Shown here: one piece after another, positions 41,370 to 50,600 of the stretch
Position numbering within the stretch: position 1 is the stretch's first letter
How the letters are laid out: each line of letters starts with the position of its first letter
Origin: Campylobacter curvus
GTDB lineage: Bacteria; Campylobacterota; Campylobacteria; Campylobacterales; Campylobacteraceae
Direction: 5' to 3'
DNA: 64,000 nucleotides
Assembly (NCBI RefSeq): GCF_013372125.1
Contig: NZ_CP053826.1
Location: 1,910,919-1,974,918, forward strand
Position numbers and translations under genes: made by a program
Notes under the pieces: generated by a model
Databases searched by the model: none
What the model was told of the DNA's origin: nothing
The model's input: only the letters and a program-made list of their open reading frames with translations

Positions 41370-41636
41370 ATGCTTAACGAACTATATAACGACGTAGAGT
41401 ACAAAACGCTTCTTGAGCACATATCTAGCCAATATAAAGGAAAGGTAGTTTTAGACAGAAAGCAAACCGCAGCGGTTCTTGGCATTGGTATATCCACTCT
41501 TGATCTTCGTATATCGCAGGGCAGGGATATTCCACGTTATATCAAAATGGGAGATGCAAAGAATTCTCGCATAGCGTTTGCGATAACGGATATTGCAGCT
41601 TATATTTTTCAAAAAAGGGTTAAAACATGCTCTTAA
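41370..41636 (+). CDS. AlpA-like small DNA-binding protein
   Basis: An 88-residue protein with a helix-turn-helix of the excisionase type (residues about 27-55: V-V-L-D-R-K-Q-T-A-A-V-L-G-I-G-I-S-T-L-D-L-R). AGGAT precedes ATG 41370. The next gene is a relaxase, so it may control mobilization or excision. Confidence 0.7.
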   Translation: MLNELYNDVEYKTLLEHISSQYKGKVVLDRKQTAAVLGIGISTLDLRISQGRDIPRYIKMGDAKNSRIAFAITDIAAYIFQKRVKTCS

Positions 41637-41670
41637 TTTCTATAGTAGATAATAAAGAAAAGGACTAAAA

Positions 41671-43350
41671 ATGAGTAATGCCCTTCAAATAGGCGGACAC
41701 AGCCTAGTTCTTTGTGTAAGAAGCGAATTCTTGACGCTCAAAAAAGCCATTATAAGGTATGAGCACAATGTTAGAGAGGTTAAGCATGCCTCTAAGATCG
41801 GATACCTTAGAGGCAACAGTCGCAATAATAGATACATAGTGCTTAGCGAATATAACAACAACGGCCACATGCGAGAGATCACAGCTGGAGATAAAGAATT
41901 TAATGATAAGAAATACATAAAAGCGCTTTTGAGAGAATATCACGAAAAAATGAAAGCCGATTACGAAGCTCAAACTAAAACCTATAAAAACGGCAAGGTG
42001 GTAAAGAATCGTTGGCGAGAAAATATGGTCGGGTTTTCTGAAGTGGTGATAAGTTTCGGCACCGAACGACCAAAAAACCAAAAAGAAGGGCTAAATCAAA
42101 CCGAAGTTAATTTTGTTAACGCCCAAGTTTCGTTTGATAGAGTCCTTAGATTTGCGAGATCGTACTGTGCAAAATACGGCGTAAAGTGTTTATTGATTAG
42201 CGAGCACAACGACGAAAAGACTAAACACTATCAACTAATTTTTACGAATTATCTCTTTAAAGAACATAGAAATTTAAGATTCGACGGAAAAGGAAATACG
42301 AGTAAATTTGGCAGAAGTATGCAAGAAATGGGCGGTATAGCATTTGACGGCATCGCTCTAAGAGGCGAAATAGGTAGCAAGGCAAAGCATAAGAATTTAA
42401 AACAAATGCACAAAGATGAAAAAGAGTTTAATAATGAGCAAGAGTTTAATAATAAAATTAGACAATTGATAGTTAATGAAGCAAGGAAGTATATAAAAAA
42501 GAAAGAGTCTATGTTTGGCAAAGATTATTTGAGATTAGAAATCGAGGACGATAAGGCTTTTATAACGAGTCTTACGAATTTGGTTTTAGATCAAATGAAA
42601 GACAATATAAACATAGTCACTGATAGCGAACTAAAGCAAAAAATAGAGGAACTAACCAGGCAACTTTTAAACAAAGGTGAAGTGATAGCAAAAAATAATA
42701 AACTAGAGCAATCTAACGAAGAACTAATACAAGAGAATAAAAAACTAAAAGAGATAAACGCAAATCTAAATAATCAAGATGAAATTATAAAAGATAGAAA
42801 TTTGCAAATAAGCAATCTCTCGGCTGACCTAATCCAAAAAGAAGATGAAAACAATAAACTAAAAAGTAGATTAGAAAATATTGAAGCTGACATAGCGCAA
42901 ATAGATAAACTAAAACAAAAAGCCGATCAAAGCGATGCCCTACAAAGCAAGCTCGAAGAAGCTAATGCAGATCTAGAAAGCAAAGAAAAAACAAATCAGT
43001 CTTTGAAACAAAGAAACGAAGAGCTGGAGGCGTCGCTAAGTAACGAGAATGCCTTAAAGGAAGATAATGATAGTAAACGACTACAAATCGTTAAACTACA
43101 AACTTCTATAAATAACAAAGATCAAAGAATATCCAAGCTGGAAGGAGAAGTAAAAGTTAAAGACGAAACGATAGAAAATTTACAGGATAAGTTAACTGTA
43201 TTAGAAAACTTTAAAACGAAGGTTATTAGTTTTATCTCAAAAATAAGCAATCTAATACCGAATTTTAGTAGGTTGCTAGATGACGAACCAAATGAGGTAA
43301 AAAATGAGATACAAGGCAAGATGTATAGTAGGGATGGGATGGAGATGTAG
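41671..43350 (+). CDS. MobV/Pre-like relaxase with long coiled coil
   Basis: A 559-residue protein. Near the N terminus R-Y-E-H-N-V-R-E recalls motif I of MobV relaxases, and S-E-H-N-D-E-K-T-K-H-Y-Q (about 176-187) the H-x-D-E-x4-H-x-H motif III, though the last His is Gln. Residues about 310-530 form one long coiled coil of Lys-, Glu- and Asn-rich heptads. MobV proteins nick an origin of transfer and pass mobilizable elements via a helper. AGGAC precedes ATG 41671. It makes the island a candidate mobilizable element. Confidence 0.72.
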   Translation: MSNALQIGGHSLVLCVRSEFLTLKKAIIRYEHNVREVKHASKIGYLRGNSRNNRYIVLSEYNNNGHMREITAGDKEFNDKKYIKALLREYHEKMKADYEAQTKTYKNGKVVKNRWRENMVGFSEVVISFGTERPKNQKEGLNQTEVNFVNAQVSFDRVLRFARSYCAKYGVKCLLISEHNDEKTKHYQLIFTNYLFKEHRNLRFDGKGNTSKFGRSMQEMGGIAFDGIALRGEIGSKAKHKNLKQMHKDEKEFNNEQEFNNKIRQLIVNEARKYIKKKESMFGKDYLRLEIEDDKAFITSLTNLVLDQMKDNINIVTDSELKQKIEELTRQLLNKGEVIAKNNKLEQSNEELIQENKKLKEINANLNNQDEIIKDRNLQISNLSADLIQKEDENNKLKSRLENIEADIAQIDKLKQKADQSDALQSKLEEANADLESKEKTNQSLKQRNEELEASLSNENALKEDNDSKRLQIVKLQTSINNKDQRISKLEGEVKVKDETIENLQDKLTVLENFKTKVISFISKISNLIPNFSRLLDDEPNEVKNEIQGKMYSRDGMEM

Positions 43351-43436
43351 TTAAAGGACTTTTGGGTGCTTGGGCGTAAAAATAGTCTAATTTAAAAATT
43401 TTTGCTAAAATTTTAAAAACAAAAAATAGGAGCACA

Positions 43437-44303
43437 ATGGGCAAGATAGATGAAATTTGCAAGTATTTGGACGCTAAATTTAGCTCAAACGGCAAGATAC
43501 AAAGCGACATCAAAGAGCTATTTATCTACCGAGCAAGTGTGCCGACCGAGTTTTTAACTGGCGTTTACGAGCCGGCGCTTTGCATGGTTTTTAAAGGCTC
43601 AAAACTGGCCAAAGTCGGTAATGATTTTTACGAGTACGATGAGCAGCGCTATCTGCTAGCCGCTACGCATATCCCTGCCGTTGCGAAGATCAAAGGCTGC
43701 CCGTATCTAGCTATAACGATCAACTTTGAGCTAGAGGATATTTTAAGCGTGATCGAGAGCATTGGCGGCGCCGAGAGCAAAAAGGGCGAGTTTGCAGGGC
43801 TAGCTCTTGGGGCAGTAGATGATGAGCTGCTTGAAGCCGTATTTAAATTTATCCGTTTGCTAGAGCGCCCAAACGATGCTAAATTTTTAGCAAAGCTCGC
43901 GATAAAAGAAATTTTATACATACTCTTAAAGGGCGAAAACGGCGATTTCCTACGCCAATACGTAATGCTAGAAACTATAGAAAACCGCGTCACGCGCGCT
44001 GCTAAAGAGATAAAATCAAACTACGCCGAGGCAATAAATATCGAAAATTTAGCCAAAAAGCTCGGTATCAGCGCATCGTCGCTATATCATAACTTCAAGC
44101 GTATTACGGCGCTTAGTCCGCTTCAGTTTCAAAAAAAGATCCGCCTCGAAGAGGCAAAAAATCTCTTGATAAATCAAAATTTAGAGGCCGCAGAGGCCGC
44201 ATTTGCCGTCGGTTACGCGAGCCCGTCGCAGTTTAATAGAGAGTACTCCAGGATGTTTGGCATGCCTCCTAAGGCGCACGTCTTAGCCATAGCTGGCGCT
44301 TAA
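43437..44303 (+). CDS. AraC family regulator
   Basis: A 288-residue regulator with an N-terminal AraC-type ligand domain and two C-terminal helix-turn-helix segments (I-E-N-L-A-K-K-L-G-I-S-A-S-S-L-Y-H-N-F, about 195-215; A-F-A-V-G-Y-A-S-P-S-Q-F-N-R-E, about 255-270). AGGAG precedes ATG 43437. It is followed by an aldo/keto reductase and a cupin gene that it probably controls. Codon use and GC are like those of the host chromosome. Confidence 0.88.
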   Translation: MGKIDEICKYLDAKFSSNGKIQSDIKELFIYRASVPTEFLTGVYEPALCMVFKGSKLAKVGNDFYEYDEQRYLLAATHIPAVAKIKGCPYLAITINFELEDILSVIESIGGAESKKGEFAGLALGAVDDELLEAVFKFIRLLERPNDAKFLAKLAIKEILYILLKGENGDFLRQYVMLETIENRVTRAAKEIKSNYAEAINIENLAKKLGISASSLYHNFKRITALSPLQFQKKIRLEEAKNLLINQNLEAAEAAFAVGYASPSQFNREYSRMFGMPPKAHVLAIAGA

Positions 44304-44530
44304 ATTTAGTGCGGGCAAGGTCTACTGTCTCTCGTTGATTTTACCTCCCAAGCTCCTTTTGTCTAAAATTTACATTTTTGCCCCACCCTAACTACAAATT
44401 TGATCTAAATTTTGTATTTTTTATAATATTTGCAGAAATAGGCAATGATTTTGCAGGATCGTTCTACCTCCTTTTTTTTAAAACCGTTATAATCACTTCA
44501 GTTAAAAAATTAAAATTACAAGGAGCAAAA

Positions 44531-45382
44531 ATGCAGTATTTAACATTAAACGACGGCAACAAAATGCCGATTTTAGGCTACGGAGTGTATCAGGTGGAGC
44601 CTGCAGAGGCTCAAAGGTGCGTTGAGGATGCGATTGGCGTGGGTTACCGTCTCATCGACACCGCACAGGCTTATTACAACGAAGAGGGCGTTGGCGCGGC
44701 GGTTAAAACGGCAATAGCCGGCGGCGTGAAACGCGAGGAGCTTTTTATCACCACAAAGCTTTGGATCAGTGACGTAAGCGAGGAACGGGCGCTAAAAGCC
44801 TTTGAAGCGTCGATGAAAAAGCTAGGGCTTGACTATCTCGATTTGTATCTCATCCATCAGCCATATAGCGACACTTACGGCGCGTGGCGAGCAATGAGTA
44901 GGCTTAAAAAAGAGGGCCGCATCCGCAGCATCGGCGTTAGCAACTTTAACGCGGGTCAAATTATGGACTTTACGATAAACAACGAGATAAAGCCCGCGAT
45001 AAATCAGATCGAGTGCAATCCTTTTCACCAGCAGCTCGCAGCGCAGGCGAATTTAAAAGAGCTCGGTATCGCGATGCAAAGCTGGGCGCCGTTTGGCGAG
45101 GGCAGAAAGGATATATTTAGCAATGCGGTTCTAAAAACGATCGCACAAAAGCAAGGCAGAAGCGTGGCTCAAGTGATTTTACGCTGGCTCGTGCAGCGCG
45201 GTATCGTCGTCATACCAAAGAGCGTAAGCAAAGAGCGCATGGCGGAAAATTTCAATATATTTGACTTCTCGCTAAGCGAGGCGGATATGCAAACGATCGC
45301 AGGGCTAGACGATGGTGCGAGCCTATTTTTCGATCACAGCGATCCGCAGATAGTAAAGATGTTAAATAATTTTTCGAGATAA
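44531..45382 (+). CDS. Aldo/keto reductase
   Basis: A 283-residue reductase; ATG 44531 has an AGGAG site and matches the family start, so the longer open frame is not used. Catalytic residues sit in D-T-A-Q-A-Y-Y, T-T-K-L-W and I-H-Q-P-Y; I-G-V-S-N-F and I-P-K-S follow. Together with the AraC regulator and the cupin it forms a group similar to the one at 36-39 kb but of different descent. Confidence 0.9.
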   Translation: MQYLTLNDGNKMPILGYGVYQVEPAEAQRCVEDAIGVGYRLIDTAQAYYNEEGVGAAVKTAIAGGVKREELFITTKLWISDVSEERALKAFEASMKKLGLDYLDLYLIHQPYSDTYGAWRAMSRLKKEGRIRSIGVSNFNAGQIMDFTINNEIKPAINQIECNPFHQQLAAQANLKELGIAMQSWAPFGEGRKDIFSNAVLKTIAQKQGRSVAQVILRWLVQRGIVVIPKSVSKERMAENFNIFDFSLSEADMQTIAGLDDGASLFFDHSDPQIVKMLNNFSR

Positions 45383-45421
45383 GTTCGGCTTTGCCGGCTA
45401 AATTTAAAAAGGTTAAATTTT

Positions 45422-45616
45422 AAAAAGTTTTTGATTTCGGCGCTATTTGCGGCGGCGCTAGCGGGAGGGCAGATGAACGAGAGCTTTACAAAAGAGAGCA
45501 AAATTTCAGACGTCGTCCGTGATGCGGCGTTTGGTGATTACGGCAGGCTGCTTTTCCCTACGCACAAGGGTTATTTTAGCGACAATACGGCTAGAGCAGC
45601 AAATTTAATAGCGTAA
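45422..45616 (+). pseudogene. N-terminal remnant of a secreted hydrolase-like protein
   Basis: The frame K-K-F-L-I-S-A-L-F-A-A-A-L-A is a signal peptide, followed by E-S-K-I-S-D-V-V-R-D-A-A-F-G-D-Y-G-R-L-L-F-P, a stretch seen in secreted alpha/beta-hydrolase-like proteins, but the frame ends after about 65 codons and no ATG is left at its start. It is a truncated relic between the reductase and cupin genes. Confidence 0.55.
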
Positions 45617-45652
45617 GAGAGCATCGCGAAAAATATAGACAAAGGAGAAAAG

Positions 45653-46096
45653 ATGCAAGAAAAGCAAGTTTTGGTTAAAAAGGAAAATCTCGCCGTTTAT
45701 GATAAGGTGAGCGATAAAATTTTTGCAGGCGGACTGCCTAAAGTCACGCTACTTTTTGCTGCGACGCCTTACGCAAATACAGGAGCGGCGCTGGTGCATT
45801 TTCCGCGCGGAGTTCGCACGGCGTGGCATACGCATCCTGCGGGTCAAAATTTAATCGTAACGCAGGGTAAAATTTACACCGGTACGGCGGATGGGATCAT
45901 ACAAATCGCTCGTCCGGGCGACGTAGTGCTCTGCCCACCTGGCGTCAAACACTGGCACGGAGCCGGACTGCACGAAGACGGCGAGCATATCGCGGTAACC
46001 TTTGAAAAGGACGGCAAAAACGTAACGTGGCTTGAGCATCTAAGCGAGGATGAGTATAAAAGCCTCGTCGAAAAAGCGGACGAGTCAAAAAAGTAG
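45653..46096 (+). CDS. Cupin domain protein
   Basis: A 147-residue single cupin. The metal-binding motifs are T-A-W-H-T-H-P-A-G-Q (about 61-70) and P-G-V-K-H-W-H-G (about 96-103). Such cupins accompany aldo/keto reductases in many bacteria and may act on quinones or phenols. AGGAG precedes ATG 45653. Confidence 0.87.
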   Translation: MQEKQVLVKKENLAVYDKVSDKIFAGGLPKVTLLFAATPYANTGAALVHFPRGVRTAWHTHPAGQNLIVTQGKIYTGTADGIIQIARPGDVVLCPPGVKHWHGAGLHEDGEHIAVTFEKDGKNVTWLEHLSEDEYKSLVEKADESKK

Positions 46097-46704
46097 ACTA
46101 AATAATCAACGCGCACTTACTATTATCGGTTACATATAAGCTTTTAATGATTGTTTGTTAAAAGCTTTCCGATAAAAAAACTTGGACGTTTTATTGACGA
46201 AAAATTATTTTTTGGTCGATAAAGTTTCGTCTAAGTTTTTATATTTTTCTTTTGCTCGGCCAAAGAAAAATATCGGCCGTCTGCCAAGACCTTACAGCAA
46301 ACTTATTTGAGTTTGCTAAATAAGTATTATCATACATACTATAAAAAAATTACTTGATGCTTGTATATTGATAGATGATATTATTTTACGAATGTGTCAA
46401 GAAGGAAAAATAGTTTCTTGGTAACTTTAAATAAAATAAATATTGTTTTTTAATATTAAAATTTATTTTTAATATTTACTTAAGTAATAGATATAACGAG
46501 TTGGTTTTTTTATAATTTCCACACAAGCTCGCATGATTCTTGGTGTCTTTATAAATTTTAAAAATTTTGTGAAAAAACATGCTAAAATCATCTCAAGCTT
46601 AAAAATTTGCTACATAAAATTTTATTTTGCTACAAACATTAAGCTATATTTTATGAAAGGTGACTGCAATATAATATTGTAGAAACATCGTAGTTTAGGT
46701 ATTT
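46097..46704. other. AT-rich island end with hairpins and arm sites
   Basis: No gene is seen in these 608 nt. Hairpins: 10-bp arms AAGCTTTTAA / TTAAAAGCTT (46138-46167); imperfect long arms at about 46176-46240; and 12-bp perfect arms ATATTTTTCTTT / AAAGAAAAATAT (46241-46273). TTTGCTACA occurs at 46606-46614 and 46626-46634, matching the left end of the island. Confidence 0.6.
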
Positions 46705-46750
46705 TTGGTGTCACGGGGGAGACTTGAACTCCCGACCTCCGGCTTATGAG
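46705..46750. repeat. Island attachment site, right copy (inside the tRNA gene)
   Basis: Identical over 46 bases to 12941-12986. It forms the 3' half of the intact tRNA gene, so integration restored the tRNA. Confidence 0.93.
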
Positions 46751-46782
46751 ACCAGCGCTCTAACCAGCTGAGCTACCGTGAC
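46706..46782 (-). tRNA. tRNA-Met (CAT anticodon)
   Basis: A 77-nt tRNA gene with encoded CCA. The acceptor arms GTCACGG and CCGTGAC pair fully, the D-arm is GCTC/GAGC, the anticodon loop is CTCATAA (anticodon CAT) and the T-arm is GGGAG/CTCCC with loop TTCAAGT. It is a Met tRNA by anticodon, though tRNA-Ile2 with a modified C cannot be excluded. It is the integration site of the island. Confidence 0.92.
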
Positions 46783-46958
46783 TACAAAATAATGAGTGCG
46801 TGGATTATACAATCTGCGAACTTATTTTTAGCTAAAATTTAGCAAATTTTAAATTTCAGTAAATTTGGCCGAAATTTAGAGCTTCAAGCGCCTTTAAATC
46901 GCTCCACTCACATCTTAAAAAGCAAGCTCTCATCAAACGCGCACGATCTCATCTCAAG

Positions 46959-47948
46959 CTACTTGACGAAAAATTCCTGTGCCGCGCTTTTATCGACAGG
47001 TTCTACTTCTAAAATTTTATCTGCGATCGTTACTTTGTAAGTCCTGTCCTTGGCGGCCTTTGTATAAGCGAGCGCGAGACGAGCGGCAAAGCGCATATCT
47101 TCATCGTCAGCTCCTACGCTTAAGAAGCTTCTAGCTCCTACGATATCGTCATTTTCATCAAATTTTACGGCGTTAAATTTATCGTTTGGATTAACTTCAA
47201 GTGCGCTATTGTCCGCTTCGTCGCGCCCTATGACTAACTTTGCGCCGTTTTTTAGGCGCAAATGACGCCCCAGCTTTAGCCATGTAACGTCGATATCGCG
47301 CATCTGCGCGTCAAATTTCAGATAGTCTTTTATCTTTACGGCGAAGCTATCGATAGTGAGCAAACACCCGCCGCCCGGCGTCGCATAGTCTTCAAAGCCA
47401 AATTCCGCCGCCATTTTTAGTTGCGGTTTTCTGTCGCGCCCACTTATGGCCATCAGCTTTTCGCGATCGACCCAGCCCTCGCGCTCGGGCTTTGTAGGGG
47501 CTAAGAGCTTCGCGCACATCGGACGAAGCACGAGGTCGTTTTCATCGTCTGCTAGGCGCTTGACCTGAAATAGCGCCTCCCTACGCTGACTCATCGGCCG
47601 CTGCCCCAAGACCTCGCCCGTGATGATAAAGTCCGCCCCCTCGCTTTTTAGCATATTTAAGGCGGTCTTAAACATATATCCGTGGCAGTCGATGCAGGGG
47701 TTAAACTGCTTGCCGTAGCCGTATTTCGGGCTAAAAAGTACATCGCGTAGATACTCGTTTCGCATATCTACGACCTTAAATTTCGCCCCGGCTAAATTCG
47801 CCCGGCGCTCTAAAACGGCGTGTTTGTCCTCATCCACGCCAAAGCCGGTATCCATATAAAGCGCCACGACCTCGATGCCTTGATCGCTGATGATCTTCAT
47901 CGCGAGCATACTGTCAAGCCCACCACTAAATAACGCTAATGCCTTCAT
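46959..47948 (-). CDS. PP-loop ATP pyrophosphatase-like protein (MnmA/ThiI-like)
   Basis: A 329-residue protein with a PP-loop motif S-G-G-L-D-S (residues 8-13), N-P-C-I-D-C-H, and a second cysteine-containing region P-G-G-G-C-L-L. These fit tRNA-thiolation or argininosuccinate-synthase-like proteins common in Campylobacter. It could thiolate tRNA, but the exact reaction is not known. It is a single gene next to the tRNA. Confidence 0.8.
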   Translation of the reverse strand: MKALALFSGGLDSMLAMKIISDQGIEVVALYMDTGFGVDEDKHAVLERRANLAGAKFKVVDMRNEYLRDVLFSPKYGYGKQFNPCIDCHGYMFKTALNMLKSEGADFIITGEVLGQRPMSQRREALFQVKRLADDENDLVLRPMCAKLLAPTKPEREGWVDREKLMAISGRDRKPQLKMAAEFGFEDYATPGGGCLLTIDSFAVKIKDYLKFDAQMRDIDVTWLKLGRHLRLKNGAKLVIGRDEADNSALEVNPNDKFNAVKFDENDDIVGARSFLSVGADDEDMRFAARLALAYTKAAKDRTYKVTIADKILEVEPVDKSAAQEFFVK

Positions 47949-48036
47949 CCTAACTCCATTTTAAAGCCAAAATACTACTTAAAATTTGAAATTTTGTAAA
48001 GATGGCGCGGTAAGTGGCGGGGGTGAAATTAAAATT

Positions 48037-49266
48037 TCACCCCTTTGCGGCTAGTTTTACTATCTCTTTTATCACCTCACTCGCGGCTCTTAGCGATCTG
48101 ACCGGCAGGTATTCGTAAATGGAGTGAAAGTTATGCCCACCGGTAAAGATATTTGGCGTAGGCACGCCCTTGCTAGAGATCACCGCTCCGTCGTATCCGC
48201 CGCGCATAGGCTTGATCTTTGGCGCGATATCGAGGTTTTTAAAGGCTTGCTTAGCCAGCACTATCGCCGGCGCACTCTCGTCTTTTAAAAAGCTATAAAC
48301 GTTTTTGTATCTGTCATTTAGCGTGATCTCGATGCGGCCGTCCCAAACGACGTTCAGGCCATCGGCTAAATTTTGCAAAAACTGCATCCGCTCTTTGTAT
48401 TTTTGCTCGTCAAATTCTCTTATATCAAGCTTTAGGATCGTTTTCGCGCTGTTTCCGCTAAGCTCCTTGACCCAAAAATACCCTTCCTTGCCCTCGGTGT
48501 ATTCGGGTGCTTCGCCGCCAGGTAGGAGCGAGATAAATTTATGCGCCATCAAAAGCGAATTTACGAGCTTTCCTTTGGCGTTCATCGGATGAGCCGAGAC
48601 GCCTTTAAATGTAAGCACGCAGTCCCCGGCGTTCCAGTTTTCATAGATGAACTCGCCTATCTCGCAGCAGTCCAGACAGTATCCAAAATCAGCCCCCAGC
48701 TTGCTCGCATCAAGCGCCTTTGCACCGCGCAAACCCTGCTCCTCGTCAGGCACGAAGCAAGCGATCACCTCGCCATGCTTGACGTCCGGATTTTTCACGA
48801 AATATTCAAGCGCATTTACGATGCTGGCGATCGCGGCTTTGTCGTCCGCTCCTAAAAGGCTGGTGCCGTCAGTCACGACGATATCGTCTCCTACATAGTT
48901 TTCAAGCTCGGGATTATCACTAAATTTTAGGAAAATTCCAAGCTCGTCGTTTAAGCAGATGTCGCCGCCCTCGTATTTTACGATCTTGGCTTTCGTGTCG
49001 GCTGTTTGCTCTGCGCTCGTATCAAGATGTGCGAAAAAGGCGATCTTGGGCGAAATTTTATCGTGATTTGCCGGGATTTTGGCGATCAATATCGCTCTTT
49101 CATCGAGGCTGATATCTTTTATGCCAAGCGCTTCCAGCTCGCTTTTTATGAGTTTGACCAGCTCGAGCTCGGTAGGGTTTGACGGCATGATACCTGCTGC
49201 GCCGTTAGCTCTGTTTGTGGTCGTGTTTATCTTGGTGTAGTTTAAAAATCTCTGCACTATATCCAT
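48037..49266 (-). CDS. pepT: Peptidase T (tripeptidase)
   Basis: A 409-residue M20 metallopeptidase of the PepT branch. The zinc ligands are in F-F-A-H-L-D-T, D-G-T-S-L-L-G-A-D-D-K-A-A and P-D-E-E-Q-G-L-R-G. It removes the N-terminal residue of tripeptides in the cytoplasm. It is the last gene of an operon amaB-like, abgA-like, pepE, dcuC, pepT with gaps of 9-15 nt. Confidence 0.92.
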   Translation of the reverse strand: MDIVQRFLNYTKINTTTNRANGAAGIMPSNPTELELVKLIKSELEALGIKDISLDERAILIAKIPANHDKISPKIAFFAHLDTSAEQTADTKAKIVKYEGGDICLNDELGIFLKFSDNPELENYVGDDIVVTDGTSLLGADDKAAIASIVNALEYFVKNPDVKHGEVIACFVPDEEQGLRGAKALDASKLGADFGYCLDCCEIGEFIYENWNAGDCVLTFKGVSAHPMNAKGKLVNSLLMAHKFISLLPGGEAPEYTEGKEGYFWVKELSGNSAKTILKLDIREFDEQKYKERMQFLQNLADGLNVVWDGRIEITLNDRYKNVYSFLKDESAPAIVLAKQAFKNLDIAPKIKPMRGGYDGAVISSKGVPTPNIFTGGHNFHSIYEYLPVRSLRAASEVIKEIVKLAAKG

Positions 49267-49281
49267 GCCCGCCTCCTAAAT

Positions 49282-50589
49282 TTAGATAACGAAAAATGCG
49301 ATCGCTACGACTGAAAGCAGCATACCTAAAAACGTTCGCTTCGCAAGTTGGATAGGATTTACCATGGCAAGTCCGGCGCACACGATAGCAGCTCCCGCGA
49401 TAGGCGATGCACTCCTACCAAGCGCTCCTGAAATAGCAGCCGCCATACCAAGCTTATCTTGCGCAAAGCCAAGATCGGCTGCGTGGATAGTGACGGCTTG
49501 GTTGAACGCAAATGTAGCCGCATCGCCAGAGCCCGTGACTACGCCCATGATGAAAGGCACGAAAGTACCGCCGAATTTCACATAGCTTTGATCGACTTTT
49601 AGCCACTCGATGACCACATCTATCGCTCCGCAAGCCTTTAGTCCCGCGACAAATACCCCGGCTGCGATGATGATGCCCATGATGTCGGCGTAGGCTTTTC
49701 CCATGCCGTTAAAAAATTCCTTCGTTATCTTCTCTGGATTTGTAAGAGTCGCTACGATAGTGACGATAGCGCCTAGTATCATCGCCTCAGCCACGCCCAT
49801 TTTGGTCCATTTGAGCAGCTCTATCTTACTTAGCTCCGTTCCGCCCACGACTAATATCGCCAAAGGAACGAGTGGCATGAGCGCATATATCAAATTTACC
49901 TTAAATTCGCTGGCTTCAGGCTGGACGGCATCGCTCTCGTTCATATAGTTTTTGCCTTTGGTATAGTCTTTAAAAACGACCGCCATCACCATCATAACGA
50001 CCAAAACTATCGCAAGAGCGATAAACGCACTTGGAATTTGCACCTTGATGACGTCTTGGACGGTGTAGGTCTCGACGCTTTTCTTTACTAGATCGGTCAC
50101 ATAGATGTTGTGAGCCGAGCCGGGGCTCAAAACGCCGCCGAATGTGCCGGCAAGCACGGCTGCACCAGCCATCGCAGGATGAACGCCGCTAGCCATGAGT
50201 AAAGGTATGAGAGTAGCTCCGACGACAGCCGAGCAGCCGGCGGCCGAAGGTATCGCGATGTTGATGAAATACGTCAGTATCGTAGTCATCGGTATCAAAA
50301 CAAAGCCGATATTTCTAAGCGGTCTTGTTAGCAGCGTGACAAGGTGCTGGTCGCATTTGGTGTATTTCATAACAAAGGCAAAGCCCATGCTAGCGCAAAT
50401 AGCCTTTATGAGCCCGGCTTTAGTCATATACTCGGTAAATGCGCTCAGAGCACCCATCGGCTTTAACGCCACTACGCAAAGTATCAGACCCACGGCTATA
50501 AGCACGGTTTTGGTCTCTCTTTTTTTGATCAAAAGATATATGACGGCGATGACGCCTAAGACCGATAAGATCAACTTTAAAGTCTGCAT
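49282..50589 (-). CDS. DcuC family anaerobic C4-dicarboxylate carrier
   Basis: A 435-residue membrane protein with about 12 hydrophobic segments and the DcuC-like G-F-A-F-V-M-K-Y-T-K-C-D-Q-H-L-V, S-A-A-G-C-S-A-V-V-G-A-T-L-I-P and G-T-F-G-G-V-L-S-P-G-S-A-H-N. DcuC carriers exchange or export dicarboxylates such as succinate. Here it lies among peptidases and amidohydrolases, so it may import aspartate-like or aminobenzoyl-glutamate-like products (inference). Confidence 0.85.
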   Translation of the reverse strand: MQTLKLILSVLGVIAVIYLLIKKRETKTVLIAVGLILCVVALKPMGALSAFTEYMTKAGLIKAICASMGFAFVMKYTKCDQHLVTLLTRPLRNIGFVLIPMTTILTYFINIAIPSAAGCSAVVGATLIPLLMASGVHPAMAGAAVLAGTFGGVLSPGSAHNIYVTDLVKKSVETYTVQDVIKVQIPSAFIALAIVLVVMMVMAVVFKDYTKGKNYMNESDAVQPEASEFKVNLIYALMPLVPLAILVVGGTELSKIELLKWTKMGVAEAMILGAIVTIVATLTNPEKITKEFFNGMGKAYADIMGIIIAAGVFVAGLKACGAIDVVIEWLKVDQSYVKFGGTFVPFIMGVVTGSGDAATFAFNQAVTIHAADLGFAQDKLGMAAAISGALGRSASPIAGAAIVCAGLAMVNPIQLAKRTFLGMLLSVVAIAFFVI

Positions 50590-50600
50590 TCTCTCCCCCT

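Noticed and set aside
44378-44530. N-terminal extension of the aldo/keto reductase
   Set aside because: It is AT-rich, hydrophobic by chance and lacks a ribosome site, while ATG 44531 has AGGAG and the family start.
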